Source of the DNA: JBCCJA01 sp039045975
GTDB taxonomy: Bacteria; Planctomycetota; Planctomycetia; Planctomycetales; Planctomycetaceae
DNA: 64,000 nucleotides
NCBI GenBank assembly: GCA_039045975.1
Contig: JBCCJA010000009.1
Coordinates: forward strand, 1 to 64,000
Direction: 5' to 3'
The notes beneath the pieces were generated by a model. That model was not told the origin of the DNA. It saw only the letters and a program-made list of their open reading frames with translations, and did not search any database. The translations under genes were made by a program, and so were the position numbers. This document shows, in pieces, positions 42,962-50,946 of the stretch. Positions within the stretch are counted from its first letter, which is position 1; every line of letters begins with the position of its first letter.

Positions 42962-44494
42962 TCATTCGATCGTCGCCGCGTCGGTCACACGGGCCCAGCG
43001 GGTCCGGACGGCGGTGTCCGGAACCTCGGCCCCGCCCGGCGTGACCTCCGTCATCGGGAACGACCGGGCGATCACGTCGCGGATCTCGTCGAGGGCTCCG
43101 GACGCGTCGGCCCCCCACGCCTGCACCAGCAGGTTACCGATCGCCGTCGCCTCGGTCGGGCCGACGAACAGCCGACGACCCGTCGCGCCCGCCGTGAGGC
43201 GGTTCAATAAGTCGTGATTCGCCCCGCCGCCGACGACACAGATCGGCCCGACCTCGCGTCCGGAGACCCGCTGCAACAGATCGACCGTGTCCGCGTACGC
43301 CAGCGCGAGGCTATCGAGGCAGCAACGGGCCAGGCGGCCCGGCGTGTCGGGCGTCGGCTCGCCGGCCCGCCCCGCGGCCGCTCGCAACTTCGCGACGCTG
43401 TCGCCCGGGGCGGCCAAGTCGGCCGCGTCGGGATCGATCAGAGTCCGCCACGGCTCGGAGCGTTCCGCGGCGGCGGCGAGGGACGCAAAATCGAACCGTT
43501 CGCCCAGCCGTTCGAGGTCGCGCCTCAGCTCCTGGATCAACCACAGCCCGGCGATATTTTTTAAGAACCGCACGCGGCCGCCCACGCCGGCCTCGTTAGT
43601 GAACGGCACCCGCATCGCCTCTTCGGTCAGCACCGGGCCGTCGAGTTCCAGCCCCAGCAGTGACCACGTCCCGCTCGACAGATAGGCCGTGCCGTCGTCG
43701 CGGATCGGAACGCCGACGACGGCGGAGGCCGTGTCGTGCGTCGCCGGCGCGACGACCCGCGTGTCGGCCGGGAGTCCGCACGACGCGATCAACCCCGGCA
43801 GCAGCGGGCCGACGGTCGTGCCCGGTTCGATGATCGGCCCGAACGCCTCCCGCGGCGCCCCGACGGCGTCGAGCAGCTCGCCGTCCCAGGTCCCGTCGGC
43901 GGCCCTCAATAGACCGGTCGTCGACGCGTTCGTCCGCTCCCGCGTGCGGATGCCCGTGAGCCAGAAATGCAGCAGGTCGGGGAGCAATAGGAAGTCGCTC
44001 GCCCCTCGCGCCGGGCCGCCCCGCAGCCGCCGGGCCTCAAGCTGAAAGATCGTATTGAACGGCTGGTGCTGCAGGCCGGTGCGGCGGAACAGGTCGGCCC
44101 GCTCGCCCGGGTGTCGGGCCACGAACGCGTCGGCCGCCGCCGCATGGGCGGGGTCGCGATAGGCGTGCGGCAAGCCGAGCAACTCGCCGCCCGGTCCGAC
44201 GAACGTCCCGTCGACCGCCCAAGAGTCGACCCCGACCGTCGCCGACCGACAGCCCGCCTCACGGACCGCCGACGCCCCGAGAGTCAGACCTTTTAACACC
44301 TCACGCCAGATACCGGTCAGATCCCAGACCGGGCCGGCGGCCGTCGGCAGAGGCTCGTGCTCGAAGCGGTGCACCTCCGCGATCGTCAGCTCCGGCGGAG
44401 AGCCCGACAGCCGGCCGAACACGACCCGACCCGAACCGGCCCCGAGGTCAACCGCCAAATGCCCCACGTCCTGCCGTGCCGGGTGGCCGCTCAC
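42962..44494 (-). CDS. rhaB: Rhamnulokinase
   Basis: A 510-residue FGGY-family kinase that phosphorylates L-rhamnulose. It starts with HLAVDLGAGSGRVV (ATP-binding fold), the typical RhaB opening. VGVDSWAVDGTFVG, LPHAYRDP, GLQHQPFNTIFQL, PATHDTASAVVGVP, YLSSGTWSLLG and VVGGGANHDLLN follow, in family order. The GTG at 44494 overlaps the TGA of the aldolase/dehydrogenase gene (GTGA), so both are made together. Longer in-frame sequence upstream is antisense to the aldolase gene. The final product is rhamnulose-1-phosphate, the substrate of the neighbour's aldolase domain. Confidence 0.92.
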   Translation of the reverse strand: MSGHPARQDVGHLAVDLGAGSGRVVFGRLSGSPPELTIAEVHRFEHEPLPTAAGPVWDLTGIWREVLKGLTLGASAVREAGCRSATVGVDSWAVDGTFVGPGGELLGLPHAYRDPAHAAAADAFVARHPGERADLFRRTGLQHQPFNTIFQLEARRLRGGPARGASDFLLLPDLLHFWLTGIRTRERTNASTTGLLRAADGTWDGELLDAVGAPREAFGPIIEPGTTVGPLLPGLIASCGLPADTRVVAPATHDTASAVVGVPIRDDGTAYLSSGTWSLLGLELDGPVLTEEAMRVPFTNEAGVGGRVRFLKNIAGLWLIQELRRDLERLGERFDFASLAAAAERSEPWRTLIDPDAADLAAPGDSVAKLRAAAGRAGEPTPDTPGRLARCCLDSLALAYADTVDLLQRVSGREVGPICVVGGGANHDLLNRLTAGATGRRLFVGPTEATAIGNLLVQAWGADASGALDEIRDVIARSFPMTEVTPGGAEVPDTAVRTRWARVTDAATIE

Positions 44495-46710
44495 CGCAGG
44501 AACGCCTCGTGCAGCCCACCGTCGACGCTGACAATTTGCCCGGTCGTCTTGCTCGAGGCGTCGGAGAGCAGGAAGAACGCCGCCTCGGCCTGGTCGGCCG
44601 GCGTGATCGAACGCTTCGTCAGCGTCCGCCGCGCGTAGAACTCGGCCAGCTTCGAACGCAACGCGTCGTCCGACTCGGTCTCCGCGAACGGGATCTCGTA
44701 TTTCGTCAGCGACGCGATCACGCGGTCTCGCGGGAACATCGTCGAGCCCTCCACGACCGTCGCGGGCGCGACGCCGTTGACCCTCACGAGCGGGGCCATC
44801 TCCACCGCCATCTCCCGCACGAGGTGGTTCGCGGCCGCCTTCGACGTGTCGTACGCGACCGAGCCCCGCTTCGACACGACCGCGTTCACGCTCGTCGTCA
44901 CGACGGCCGACGCCGGCAGGCCCTGCGCCTCGAACAGCGGCTTGCACTCCTCGAGCAGGCTGTAAGCCCCATGCACGTTGACCTCGAACGTCGTCCGCCA
45001 CGCCTCGTCCGACAGCGTGCCGTCCCTGCCCGGAGAGAGGAACACGCCTGCCGTCAGCAGCACATGGTCGAGCCCGCCGTACGCCAGCGTCGCGTCCCGG
45101 AGGAAACGCCGGATCGATCCGCGGTCGGTGATATCGACCCCGACCGACACCGCCGGGCCGCACGACGAGATCCCACTGCCCGCCACCCCGATGCCCGCCC
45201 CGTGACGCTCGGTCAGGACGTCGGCGGTCTCCGCGGCCGACTCGGCCCGCAGGTCGGCGCAGACGACGTGGGCGCCCTCGCCGGCGAGCTTTTCCGCCGC
45301 CGCCCGGCCGATCCCGGCCCCGGCCCCGACGACCGCGACGACCCGCCGGGTCATCTCTTTCTCGGGCAGCATGCGTTTCAGTTTGGCCTCCTCGAGCAGC
45401 CAATACTCGATGTCGAAGGCCTCCTGCTGGGGTAACGCGACGTATTCGTCGATCGCCTCGGCGCCGCGCATGACCTCGATCGCGCAGGTGTAGAACTCGG
45501 CCGTGACCCGCGATTCGCTCTTCGTTTTGCCCCACGCGATCATCCCCAGCCCCGGGATCAACACGACCGTCGGGTTAGGGTTCCGCATCGCCGGAGAGTC
45601 GGGGTGCTTGCACCGCTCGTAATAGGCGGTGTAGTCGGCCCGGTACCGCTCGAGCCCGTCCTCCAGCTTCGCCTTCAGGCCGTCGACGTCGCCGGAGGCC
45701 GGGTCCCAGTCGACATACAGCGGCTTGATCTTCGTCCGGAGGAAATGGTCCGGGCAGCTCGTCCCGAGTTCCGCCAGCCGCGGGGCGTCGTGCGAGTTCA
45801 CGAACCGCAACACGGCCTCATCCCACTGGCACGTGCCGATCAACCGAAGTCCTTCGTGAGTCACACGACCGCGGAGCCACGGCAACAGCTCGGCGAGCGT
45901 CTCGTCGCGAACCGCCGCGTCGACGGTTTCGTACTTCGGGCCGCCGAACGTCGCCTCGCCGCGGTCCCGCTCGTCGATGTAGCGGGCCGCCTTTTCGATC
46001 AGTGAGAGGGTCAGGTCATAGCAAGCCTTATCGTCGTCGGCCCAGTTGATCAGGCCGTGCTGCCCCATCACGAGCCCGCGGAGCGACAGGTCTTCGTCGA
46101 CGGCCGCCCGCATCGCGAGCCCCAACTCGAACCCGGGCCGCAGCCACGGCACGTAGCCGATCTCGTCGCCGAAGACCTCCCGTGTCAGCTCTTCGCAGCG
46201 ACGGCTCGCGGCGATCGAGATCACCGCGTTGGGGTGCATGTGGTCGACGTGTCGCGCCGGCAGGAAGCCGTGCAGCGGCGTGTCGATCGAGCTCGCCCGC
46301 GGGTTCAGGTCGAAGGTGCAATGCGGGAAATAGCCGACCATCGCGTCCTCGGCCGGCGTCTTCGGACCGCGGTCCGGCTTCGACGCGTAGACGTCACGGA
46401 GCCCGAGCAGCTTTTCGAGTTCCAGCGACGCGAAGTTCTCTCGGCGACTCGTCCGCAGGTCGCCGCCGGAGCCCTTCACCCACAGCACGTCGACCGCGTG
46501 ACCGGTCAGCGGGTCGCGGCACTCGATTTTCGACGACGTGTTCCCGCCGCCGGTGTTGGTGATCCGCCGGTCCGACCCGAGGCAGTTCGACCGATAGACG
46601 AGCCGGTGGACGAGCGACAGACCGTCGGCAACGGCGTCGTCCCACACGTAGTCGACGAAGCGAAAATCATCGGCCGTCACGACGGCCGGCGGTGCGGACG
46701 TAGAAATCAA
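44491..46710 (-). CDS. rhaD: Bifunctional rhamnulose-1-phosphate aldolase/alcohol dehydrogenase
   Basis: A ~739-residue two-domain enzyme. The N-terminal class II aldolase domain (~1-430) has NTGGGNTSSKI, VKGSGGDLRT, the zinc histidines in HVDHMHPNAV, and GQHGLINWAD. The C-terminal SDR domain (~480-739) has VVGAGAGIGRAAAEKL, VTTSVNAV, and the catalytic AYDTSKAA. It cleaves rhamnulose-1-phosphate to DHAP and L-lactaldehyde and then redox-converts the aldehyde. The start is uncertain: no ATG fits. AGGAGG (46713-46718) precedes a TTG at 46710 by 2 bases and an ATT at 46707 by 5. Homology begins right after, so initiation is here; sequence further upstream is not coding-like. No rhaA isomerase is in the window. 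Confidence 0.9.
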   Translation of the reverse strand: MISTSAPPAVVTADDFRFVDYVWDDAVADGLSLVHRLVYRSNCLGSDRRITNTGGGNTSSKIECRDPLTGHAVDVLWVKGSGGDLRTSRRENFASLELEKLLGLRDVYASKPDRGPKTPAEDAMVGYFPHCTFDLNPRASSIDTPLHGFLPARHVDHMHPNAVISIAASRRCEELTREVFGDEIGYVPWLRPGFELGLAMRAAVDEDLSLRGLVMGQHGLINWADDDKACYDLTLSLIEKAARYIDERDRGEATFGGPKYETVDAAVRDETLAELLPWLRGRVTHEGLRLIGTCQWDEAVLRFVNSHDAPRLAELGTSCPDHFLRTKIKPLYVDWDPASGDVDGLKAKLEDGLERYRADYTAYYERCKHPDSPAMRNPNPTVVLIPGLGMIAWGKTKSESRVTAEFYTCAIEVMRGAEAIDEYVALPQQEAFDIEYWLLEEAKLKRMLPEKEMTRRVVAVVGAGAGIGRAAAEKLAGEGAHVVCADLRAESAAETADVLTERHGAGIGVAGSGISSCGPAVSVGVDITDRGSIRRFLRDATLAYGGLDHVLLTAGVFLSPGRDGTLSDEAWRTTFEVNVHGAYSLLEECKPLFEAQGLPASAVVTTSVNAVVSKRGSVAYDTSKAAANHLVREMAVEMAPLVRVNGVAPATVVEGSTMFPRDRVIASLTKYEIPFAETESDDALRSKLAEFYARRTLTKRSITPADQAEAAFFLLSDASSKTTGQIVSVDGGLHEAFLR

Positions 46711-47018
46711 ATCCTCCTCGTCATCGGCCCAACAGAACACACAATTTACCACACACGAAACGGCGGTCAATGAGGCCGAATCACGCGTCTCAATATGCAG
46801 AGACCGCCAGTGAAAGGAATGGCCGCGCCGGGTCACAAATAATTGGCCGATTATCGAGCGCCCTCCGGGCCGAGAGAGGACCCGACCTTCGATGTGTTGT
46901 TTTTTGTGACATCGCCCCGAGGCCGAGCTAGCATCACGCCACCGCCCGATCACCGCCGCGACACGGCGACAACGTGACGCCATCCGACCTCCTCATTTCG
47001 CCCGCAAAGAAGCCCGCG
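46711..47018. promoter_or_regulatory. Divergent control region between rhaD and sulfatase genes
   Basis: A 308-base gap, clearly richer in A/T than its surroundings (e.g. CACAATTTACCACACACG and CACAAATAATTGG). It should carry both promoters. The string TCACAAA occurs here (46834-46840) and again in the AT-rich gap before the neighbouring sulfatase (42937-42943), which could mark a shared regulator; this is weak evidence. AAGAAG lies ahead of the sulfatase ATG at 47019. Confidence 0.4.
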
Positions 47019-48275
47019 ATGCCCGCACTGTCCCGGCTGTTCGTCTTGCTGTGTGTCTCGTCGGCCGCGTCGCACGCCGCGGCCGCCGACCGCCCGAACG
47101 TCGTCCTCATCATCAGCGACGACCACGCCTGGACCGACTACGGCTTCATGGGCCATCCGCATGTGCGGACGCCGGCGATCGACCGTCTCGCCGCCGACGG
47201 CAGGCTGTTCACACGCGGCTACGTCACAACGTCGCTGTGCAGCCCGTCGTTGGCGACCCTGCTGACCGGCCGCTACCCGCACATCCACGGGATCACCGGC
47301 AACGACCCGGTCGCGGGCAAGGACCGGAACGACTGGCTCGGGCCCTTCTTCGACCTGCCGCTACTCCCGCGGCTGCTCGCCGACGCCGGCTACCGGACGC
47401 TCCACACCGGAAAATTCTGGATGGGCGAGCCCGCCCGCGTCGGCTTCACCGACGACATGGGCGCGACCGACCGCCACGGCGGCCGGGCCCTCACGATCGG
47501 CCGCCAGACGATGGCACCGATCGACACCTTCGTCGCCGACGCCGTCGCCCGCGACGAGCCCTTCTTCGTCTGGTACGCCCCCTTTCTGCCGCACACGCCC
47601 CACAACCCGCCGGAACGACTGCTCGCCAATTACACCGACGTCAAAAACCGACGCGACGCGAAATACCTCGCGATGGTCGAATGGCTCGACGAGACCTGCG
47701 GCCAACTCCTGCGGACGCTCGACGACGCCCGCGTCGCCTCCGACACGCTCGTCATCTACATCGCCGACAACGGCTGGGGCCGAGACGGGAAATGCTTCCC
47801 GTACGAGAACGGCGTCCGCACGCCGATCATCCTCCGCGGACCCGGCGTCGAACCGAGCCGCGACGACGCCCACCTCGCCGGCATCATCGACGTCGTCCCG
47901 ACGATCTTGGACGCCTGCGGCGTCGACCGCCCGGCGGGCCTGCCGGGCCTGAATCTGCTCGACGACGACGCCGTCGGCACCCGCCGTCACCTGTTCCAAG
48001 CCCAGTTCGCGCACGACATGCTCTCCGCCGACGACCCGGCCGCGAGCCTCTGGAGCCGCGGCGTCGTCGGCGAACGGTTCAAGCTGATCGAGTGGGTGCC
48101 CGAGCCGCCGGCGGTCCGCCCGTCGCGCGACGGCTGGCGTCACAAGAACGCCGGCGTCGACGTCGAACTGTTCGACGTCCTCGCCGACCCGGCCGAGTCA
48201 CGCGAAGTCTCCGCGGATTATCCGTCCGAAGTCGCCGAACTGCGGGCGGCACTCGACGCATGGTGGCGTCCGTAA
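47019..48275 (+). CDS. Sulfatase-like hydrolase with variant CSPSL signature
   Basis: A 418-residue secreted sulfatase-fold enzyme. The signal peptide MPALSRLFVLLCVSSAASHA ends at ~23, followed by RPNVVLIISDDHAW with the first metal ligands. The nucleophile motif is SLCSPSLATLLTGRYPH, so the formylglycine Cys (74) is present but the Arg of C-x-P-x-R is Leu. GKFWMGEP, FVWYAPFLPHTPH and YIADNGWGRDGK carry later active-site residues. Whether it is matured by a formylglycine-generating enzyme is unclear. Start 47019 is preferred over a GTG at 46974 because it begins the signal peptide. Divergent from rhaDB, suggesting joint use on sulfated rhamnose-bearing polymers. Confidence 0.88.
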   Translation: MPALSRLFVLLCVSSAASHAAAADRPNVVLIISDDHAWTDYGFMGHPHVRTPAIDRLAADGRLFTRGYVTTSLCSPSLATLLTGRYPHIHGITGNDPVAGKDRNDWLGPFFDLPLLPRLLADAGYRTLHTGKFWMGEPARVGFTDDMGATDRHGGRALTIGRQTMAPIDTFVADAVARDEPFFVWYAPFLPHTPHNPPERLLANYTDVKNRRDAKYLAMVEWLDETCGQLLRTLDDARVASDTLVIYIADNGWGRDGKCFPYENGVRTPIILRGPGVEPSRDDAHLAGIIDVVPTILDACGVDRPAGLPGLNLLDDDAVGTRRHLFQAQFAHDMLSADDPAASLWSRGVVGERFKLIEWVPEPPAVRPSRDGWRHKNAGVDVELFDVLADPAESREVSADYPSEVAELRAALDAWWRP

Positions 48276-48777
48276 CGCCGGCAGGGCCGGGTCCCGGACG
48301 GGCGAAGAGTGCGCCGTATTCCGCCCGGGGCGCACGGGGCAAGAGGTCGTTGCGGCGACCGCAACGTCATCAAAGCGTCGGCCACTCGGGGTGTGTCGCA
48401 ACGCCGTCGGGCTATCAAATCGGAACAGATCGACACAAGAGCCTTTGCGGGCAGGGCCTCGTGGCAGTCACCCGCACTCGTCCCGGTGTCTCCCCGATGC
48501 GTCGAACAGGGCATTGACTTTGACTTCCTGCCGAAGTCCCGCCGGCCGCGTGGCACGCGACATCAGACAGGCGGACGCCCCAATGATTTATTGCATTTTC
48601 GCGACCGATACGGCGGCGACACCCCGCGGGAAGGCTCGAACATGGCGACGGACGTTCCGAGTCGCATGCGGGTCGTAACGGTTAACCGGGCCGCGGCAAA
48701 TTTCCCGCCGACGACGAAAGTTGACGAGCGAAGGGGTGCCGCCAATTATTTTGCCGGTCGCAATTAGCCCGCTCGTA
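48276..48777. other. Intergenic region between sulfatase and Tad locus
   Basis: A 502-base region with no supported gene; open frames here are short and out of line with codon use. The right half (48560-48777) is more A/T-rich and probably holds the promoter of the small membrane protein gene at 48778. No repeat or terminator hairpin of note was seen. Confidence 0.45.
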
Positions 48778-49149
48778 ATGACCGACGCGAATCCACTCCG
48801 CCTACTGTCGCTCGCCGCGTATCTCGCAGTCGCCGTTTGCGCGGAAGTCGTGCACCCGTACGTGCATGCATCGACGGCGTCCGGACACGGGCATGCGGGA
48901 TCTACGTGTCACAGCTGCCGGCACGCCCATCGCGAGCCCGCCCGCGAACGCGACCAAAGGAACGACGAGCACTCCGACGACTGCCCGATCTGTCACTGGA
49001 CGGTTCTGGCGAACGGGACCGCACTCCCGTCTGGCGTCGCATTTGACGCCCACGTTCCTCTCCTTTCTTCCGTGACCGGAGAGGTTCCCCTCGTATACCG
49101 CGACGAAATCATCGCGGTCGGCAACCGAGGCCCGCCCGCGGTGTCATAG
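48778..49149 (+). CDS. Small His/Cys-rich membrane or secreted protein
   Basis: A 123-residue protein not assigned to a family. An N-terminal hydrophobic segment (LRLLSLAAYLAVAVCAEVV) is followed by a region dense in His and Cys: VHPYVHAS, GHGHAGSTCHSCRHAH, then HSDDCPICHWTV. The CHSC and CPIC pairs with flanking histidines suggest metal binding, in the manner of DUF2946-like proteins. The C-terminal 45 residues are ordinary. The ATG at 48778 was chosen because it begins the hydrophobic segment; a TTG at 48721 is possible. It precedes the Tad locus by ~300 bases on the same strand, which may be chance. Confidence 0.6.
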   Translation: MTDANPLRLLSLAAYLAVAVCAEVVHPYVHASTASGHGHAGSTCHSCRHAHREPARERDQRNDEHSDDCPICHWTVLANGTALPSGVAFDAHVPLLSSVTGEVPLVYRDEIIAVGNRGPPAVS

Positions 49150-49453
49150 CCGAGCAGTCGCACGCCTGGAACGGGCCGTCGTCTCGACGTCAGTCCGGTT
49201 TAACGCGTGCGGATTTCGCTCGGTGTGGCCGACACCGATCCGCGTGTCGAGCCGTTCGCGCTGACCATGTCGTGCTGTCTGTCGGCACGAATCTCGACTT
49301 CGGGTCCGCGAGGAAGTCGACCCGCAGAGACCGCTCCTAGGAAACAGGACCGGTTTCGCGATTAACCGGTACGGGTCACGGCCGGTGTGCACAAAAAGTG
49401 TGACCGTGCGTTCTGAAACCTCTCAAAAAACTCCGAATTAACGGAAATCTATT
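49150..49453 (+). promoter_or_regulatory. Leader region of the Tad pilus operon
   Basis: A 304-base region upstream of the pilin gene. It holds a perfect 7-bp inverted repeat ACCGGTT...AACCGGT (49349-49355 and 49364-49370), a candidate operator about 85 bases before the start codon. The last 40 bases are A/T-rich (CTCAAAAAACTCCGAATTAA) with a weak GGAAA ribosome site. No confident promoter boxes. Confidence 0.45.
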
Positions 49454-49852
49454 ATGCTTACTGCCAAAAAGAGCTTGAAGGCCCGCAACCGTCGTAAGGG
49501 TGCGGCCCTCGTGGAATATGGTCTGCTCGTCGCTGGCGTCGCCCTCGTCAGTGCCGCCGCCGTTTCGGTCTTCGGTCATAAAACGACCGATCTTTACGCC
49601 GCGATCGCGACAATCCTGCCTGGTGCCCACACCGACGACAACGGCCCGATCACCAGTGGGAAGTTGATCGAAACGACGGAACCGGGCGCGACCACCACGG
49701 GTCAGGCGATCTCTCTCGATGTCGGTTCGATCGAGGCCAACTCGGCCACGGCCCGGCTTGAAGCGAACGTCCTCGGCCTGCCCGGCACGGGCAGCGATTT
49801 CGGCGGCCTGATCCTCGAAGCCCCCGACGCGACCGTGGTCCTCGGCCCGTAG
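49454..49852 (+). CDS. Flp/Tad-type pilin
   Basis: A 132-residue class IVb prepilin. A basic leader (MLTAKKSLKARNRRKG) is followed by the cleavage/assembly motif KGAALVEYGLLVAG with the Glu-Tyr pair of Flp pilins, and one hydrophobic helix to about residue 42. The remaining ~90 residues, Thr/Gly/Ala-rich, make it twice as long as classic Flp (~55-70 residues), so the mature pilin would have a sizeable head domain. It is the first structural gene of the Tad operon. A terminator-like hairpin follows, as expected if pilin mRNA is made in excess. Confidence 0.85.
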   Translation: MLTAKKSLKARNRRKGAALVEYGLLVAGVALVSAAAVSVFGHKTTDLYAAIATILPGAHTDDNGPITSGKLIETTEPGATTTGQAISLDVGSIEANSATARLEANVLGLPGTGSDFGGLILEAPDATVVLGP

Positions 49853-49882
49853 TCCCGGTATCGGCTGACTGCTGAGAATGCC

Positions 49883-49913
49883 GCGGCGGCAAAGGTCTGA
49901 CCTTTGCCGCCGC
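49883..49913 (+). terminator. Hairpin between pilin and TadE-like genes
   Basis: Perfect 14-bp stem GCGGCGGCAAAGGT / ACCTTTGCCGCCGC with a 3-base loop, followed by TTTCT. The U-run is short, so it is probably a partial terminator or 3' stabiliser that raises pilin transcript level relative to the rest of the operon. Confidence 0.75.
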
Positions 49914-49931
49914 TTTCTAATCGAGAAATTT

Positions 49932-50885
49932 ATGCCCTTAAGCCGTCCCGCCCGCCGCGGTGTCGCGCTCGTTGAGTTCGCGATCGTTTCGCTCGCGCTC
50001 TACGTGCTCGTCGCGGGTGCGATCACATTCGGATTTCTGCTCTACGCGGCCCAGGGGCTGCAGATCGCGGCCGACGTGACGGCGCGGGAGCTCGCCCGGA
50101 TGCCGTTTGCGTCCGACCGCGATTTCGAACAACTGCTCCCGGTCGTCGACGGCACCCTCCCGGCCGGCGAGGCGGCCATGGCCGCCTCCGTCTTCGATGA
50201 AGAATTCCTCGTCGTCGACCTCGACGACGCAACACAATTCCCCGCCAGCGGACGGCTCGTCGACGCGACCGCCGGCTGGCCGATCCTTAATCGCCAGCTC
50301 TTCCCGCTGATGATCGTCGACTTCCCCGAGATCGGCGGCGTGCGACGGCGGCTGCTCCGCTACCCCGGCGCGCTGCTCTCGACCGACCGGACCGCCGACG
50401 GCTTCACGGTCGGCATCCCGGTCGTGACCGGCCGCAACGCGGACGGCGTCGAAACCGTCCGGTGGGTCCCGGTCGTCGAAGAGATCGATACGGAATCGAA
50501 CGCCGCCGGCAACGAGGGGGCGAACCCCGACCCGTTCTCGATCGATTCGGCCGAACGCGGCCTCGTCGCCCTCCGCATCAACTACCCGTTCCAGTCACCG
50601 GTGCTGTCGGGCTTCCGCCCGTCGCCGGCGGGCCGGTTCGAGCCGAACGGGGCATTTATCAATTCCGCCGACGATGCGTCGATTACGGAATTAAACGCCG
50701 CCGACGCGCCGGGCGCACGTCTCGGGCTGCCGAGCGTTTCCGGCGGGGTGTTCACAGGCCCGTACGGAGGCGACTATGGGCTCGGCACGCAGGCGGCGTT
50801 CGGCCGGCCGGTCCGGCCTTTCCGCCGGGTATTGACCGCCCAGGCGGTCTACCGCCGAGAGATCTTCGGCCCGCCCGCCTCATAA
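49932..50885 (+). CDS. TadE-like pseudopilin
   Basis: A 317-residue protein with the TadE opening RRGVALVEFAIVSLALYVLV. This is a prepilin-like G-V-A-L-V-E-F site and hydrophobic helix (residues ~10-40), with the periplasmic part beyond. The rest has no recognised motif. TadE and TadF are minor pseudopilins processed like Flp. At 317 residues it is longer than typical TadE (~150-200). The ATG at 49932 fits the processing site better than an upstream ATG at 49878, which lies in the preceding hairpin. Confidence 0.82.
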   Translation: MPLSRPARRGVALVEFAIVSLALYVLVAGAITFGFLLYAAQGLQIAADVTARELARMPFASDRDFEQLLPVVDGTLPAGEAAMAASVFDEEFLVVDLDDATQFPASGRLVDATAGWPILNRQLFPLMIVDFPEIGGVRRRLLRYPGALLSTDRTADGFTVGIPVVTGRNADGVETVRWVPVVEEIDTESNAAGNEGANPDPFSIDSAERGLVALRINYPFQSPVLSGFRPSPAGRFEPNGAFINSADDASITELNAADAPGARLGLPSVSGGVFTGPYGGDYGLGTQAAFGRPVRPFRRVLTAQAVYRREIFGPPAS

Positions 50886-50946
50886 CCGGCCGCCACGCGG
50901 ACGGTCGTCCGCAGATCCACCGTTCCCGAACCGACAAGCCTTACCG

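Noticed and set aside
44495..45535. N-terminal extension of rhamnulokinase to 857 codons
   Set aside because: It overlaps the aldolase/dehydrogenase gene in another frame with Arg-rich sequence; RhaB homology starts at the GTG at 44494.
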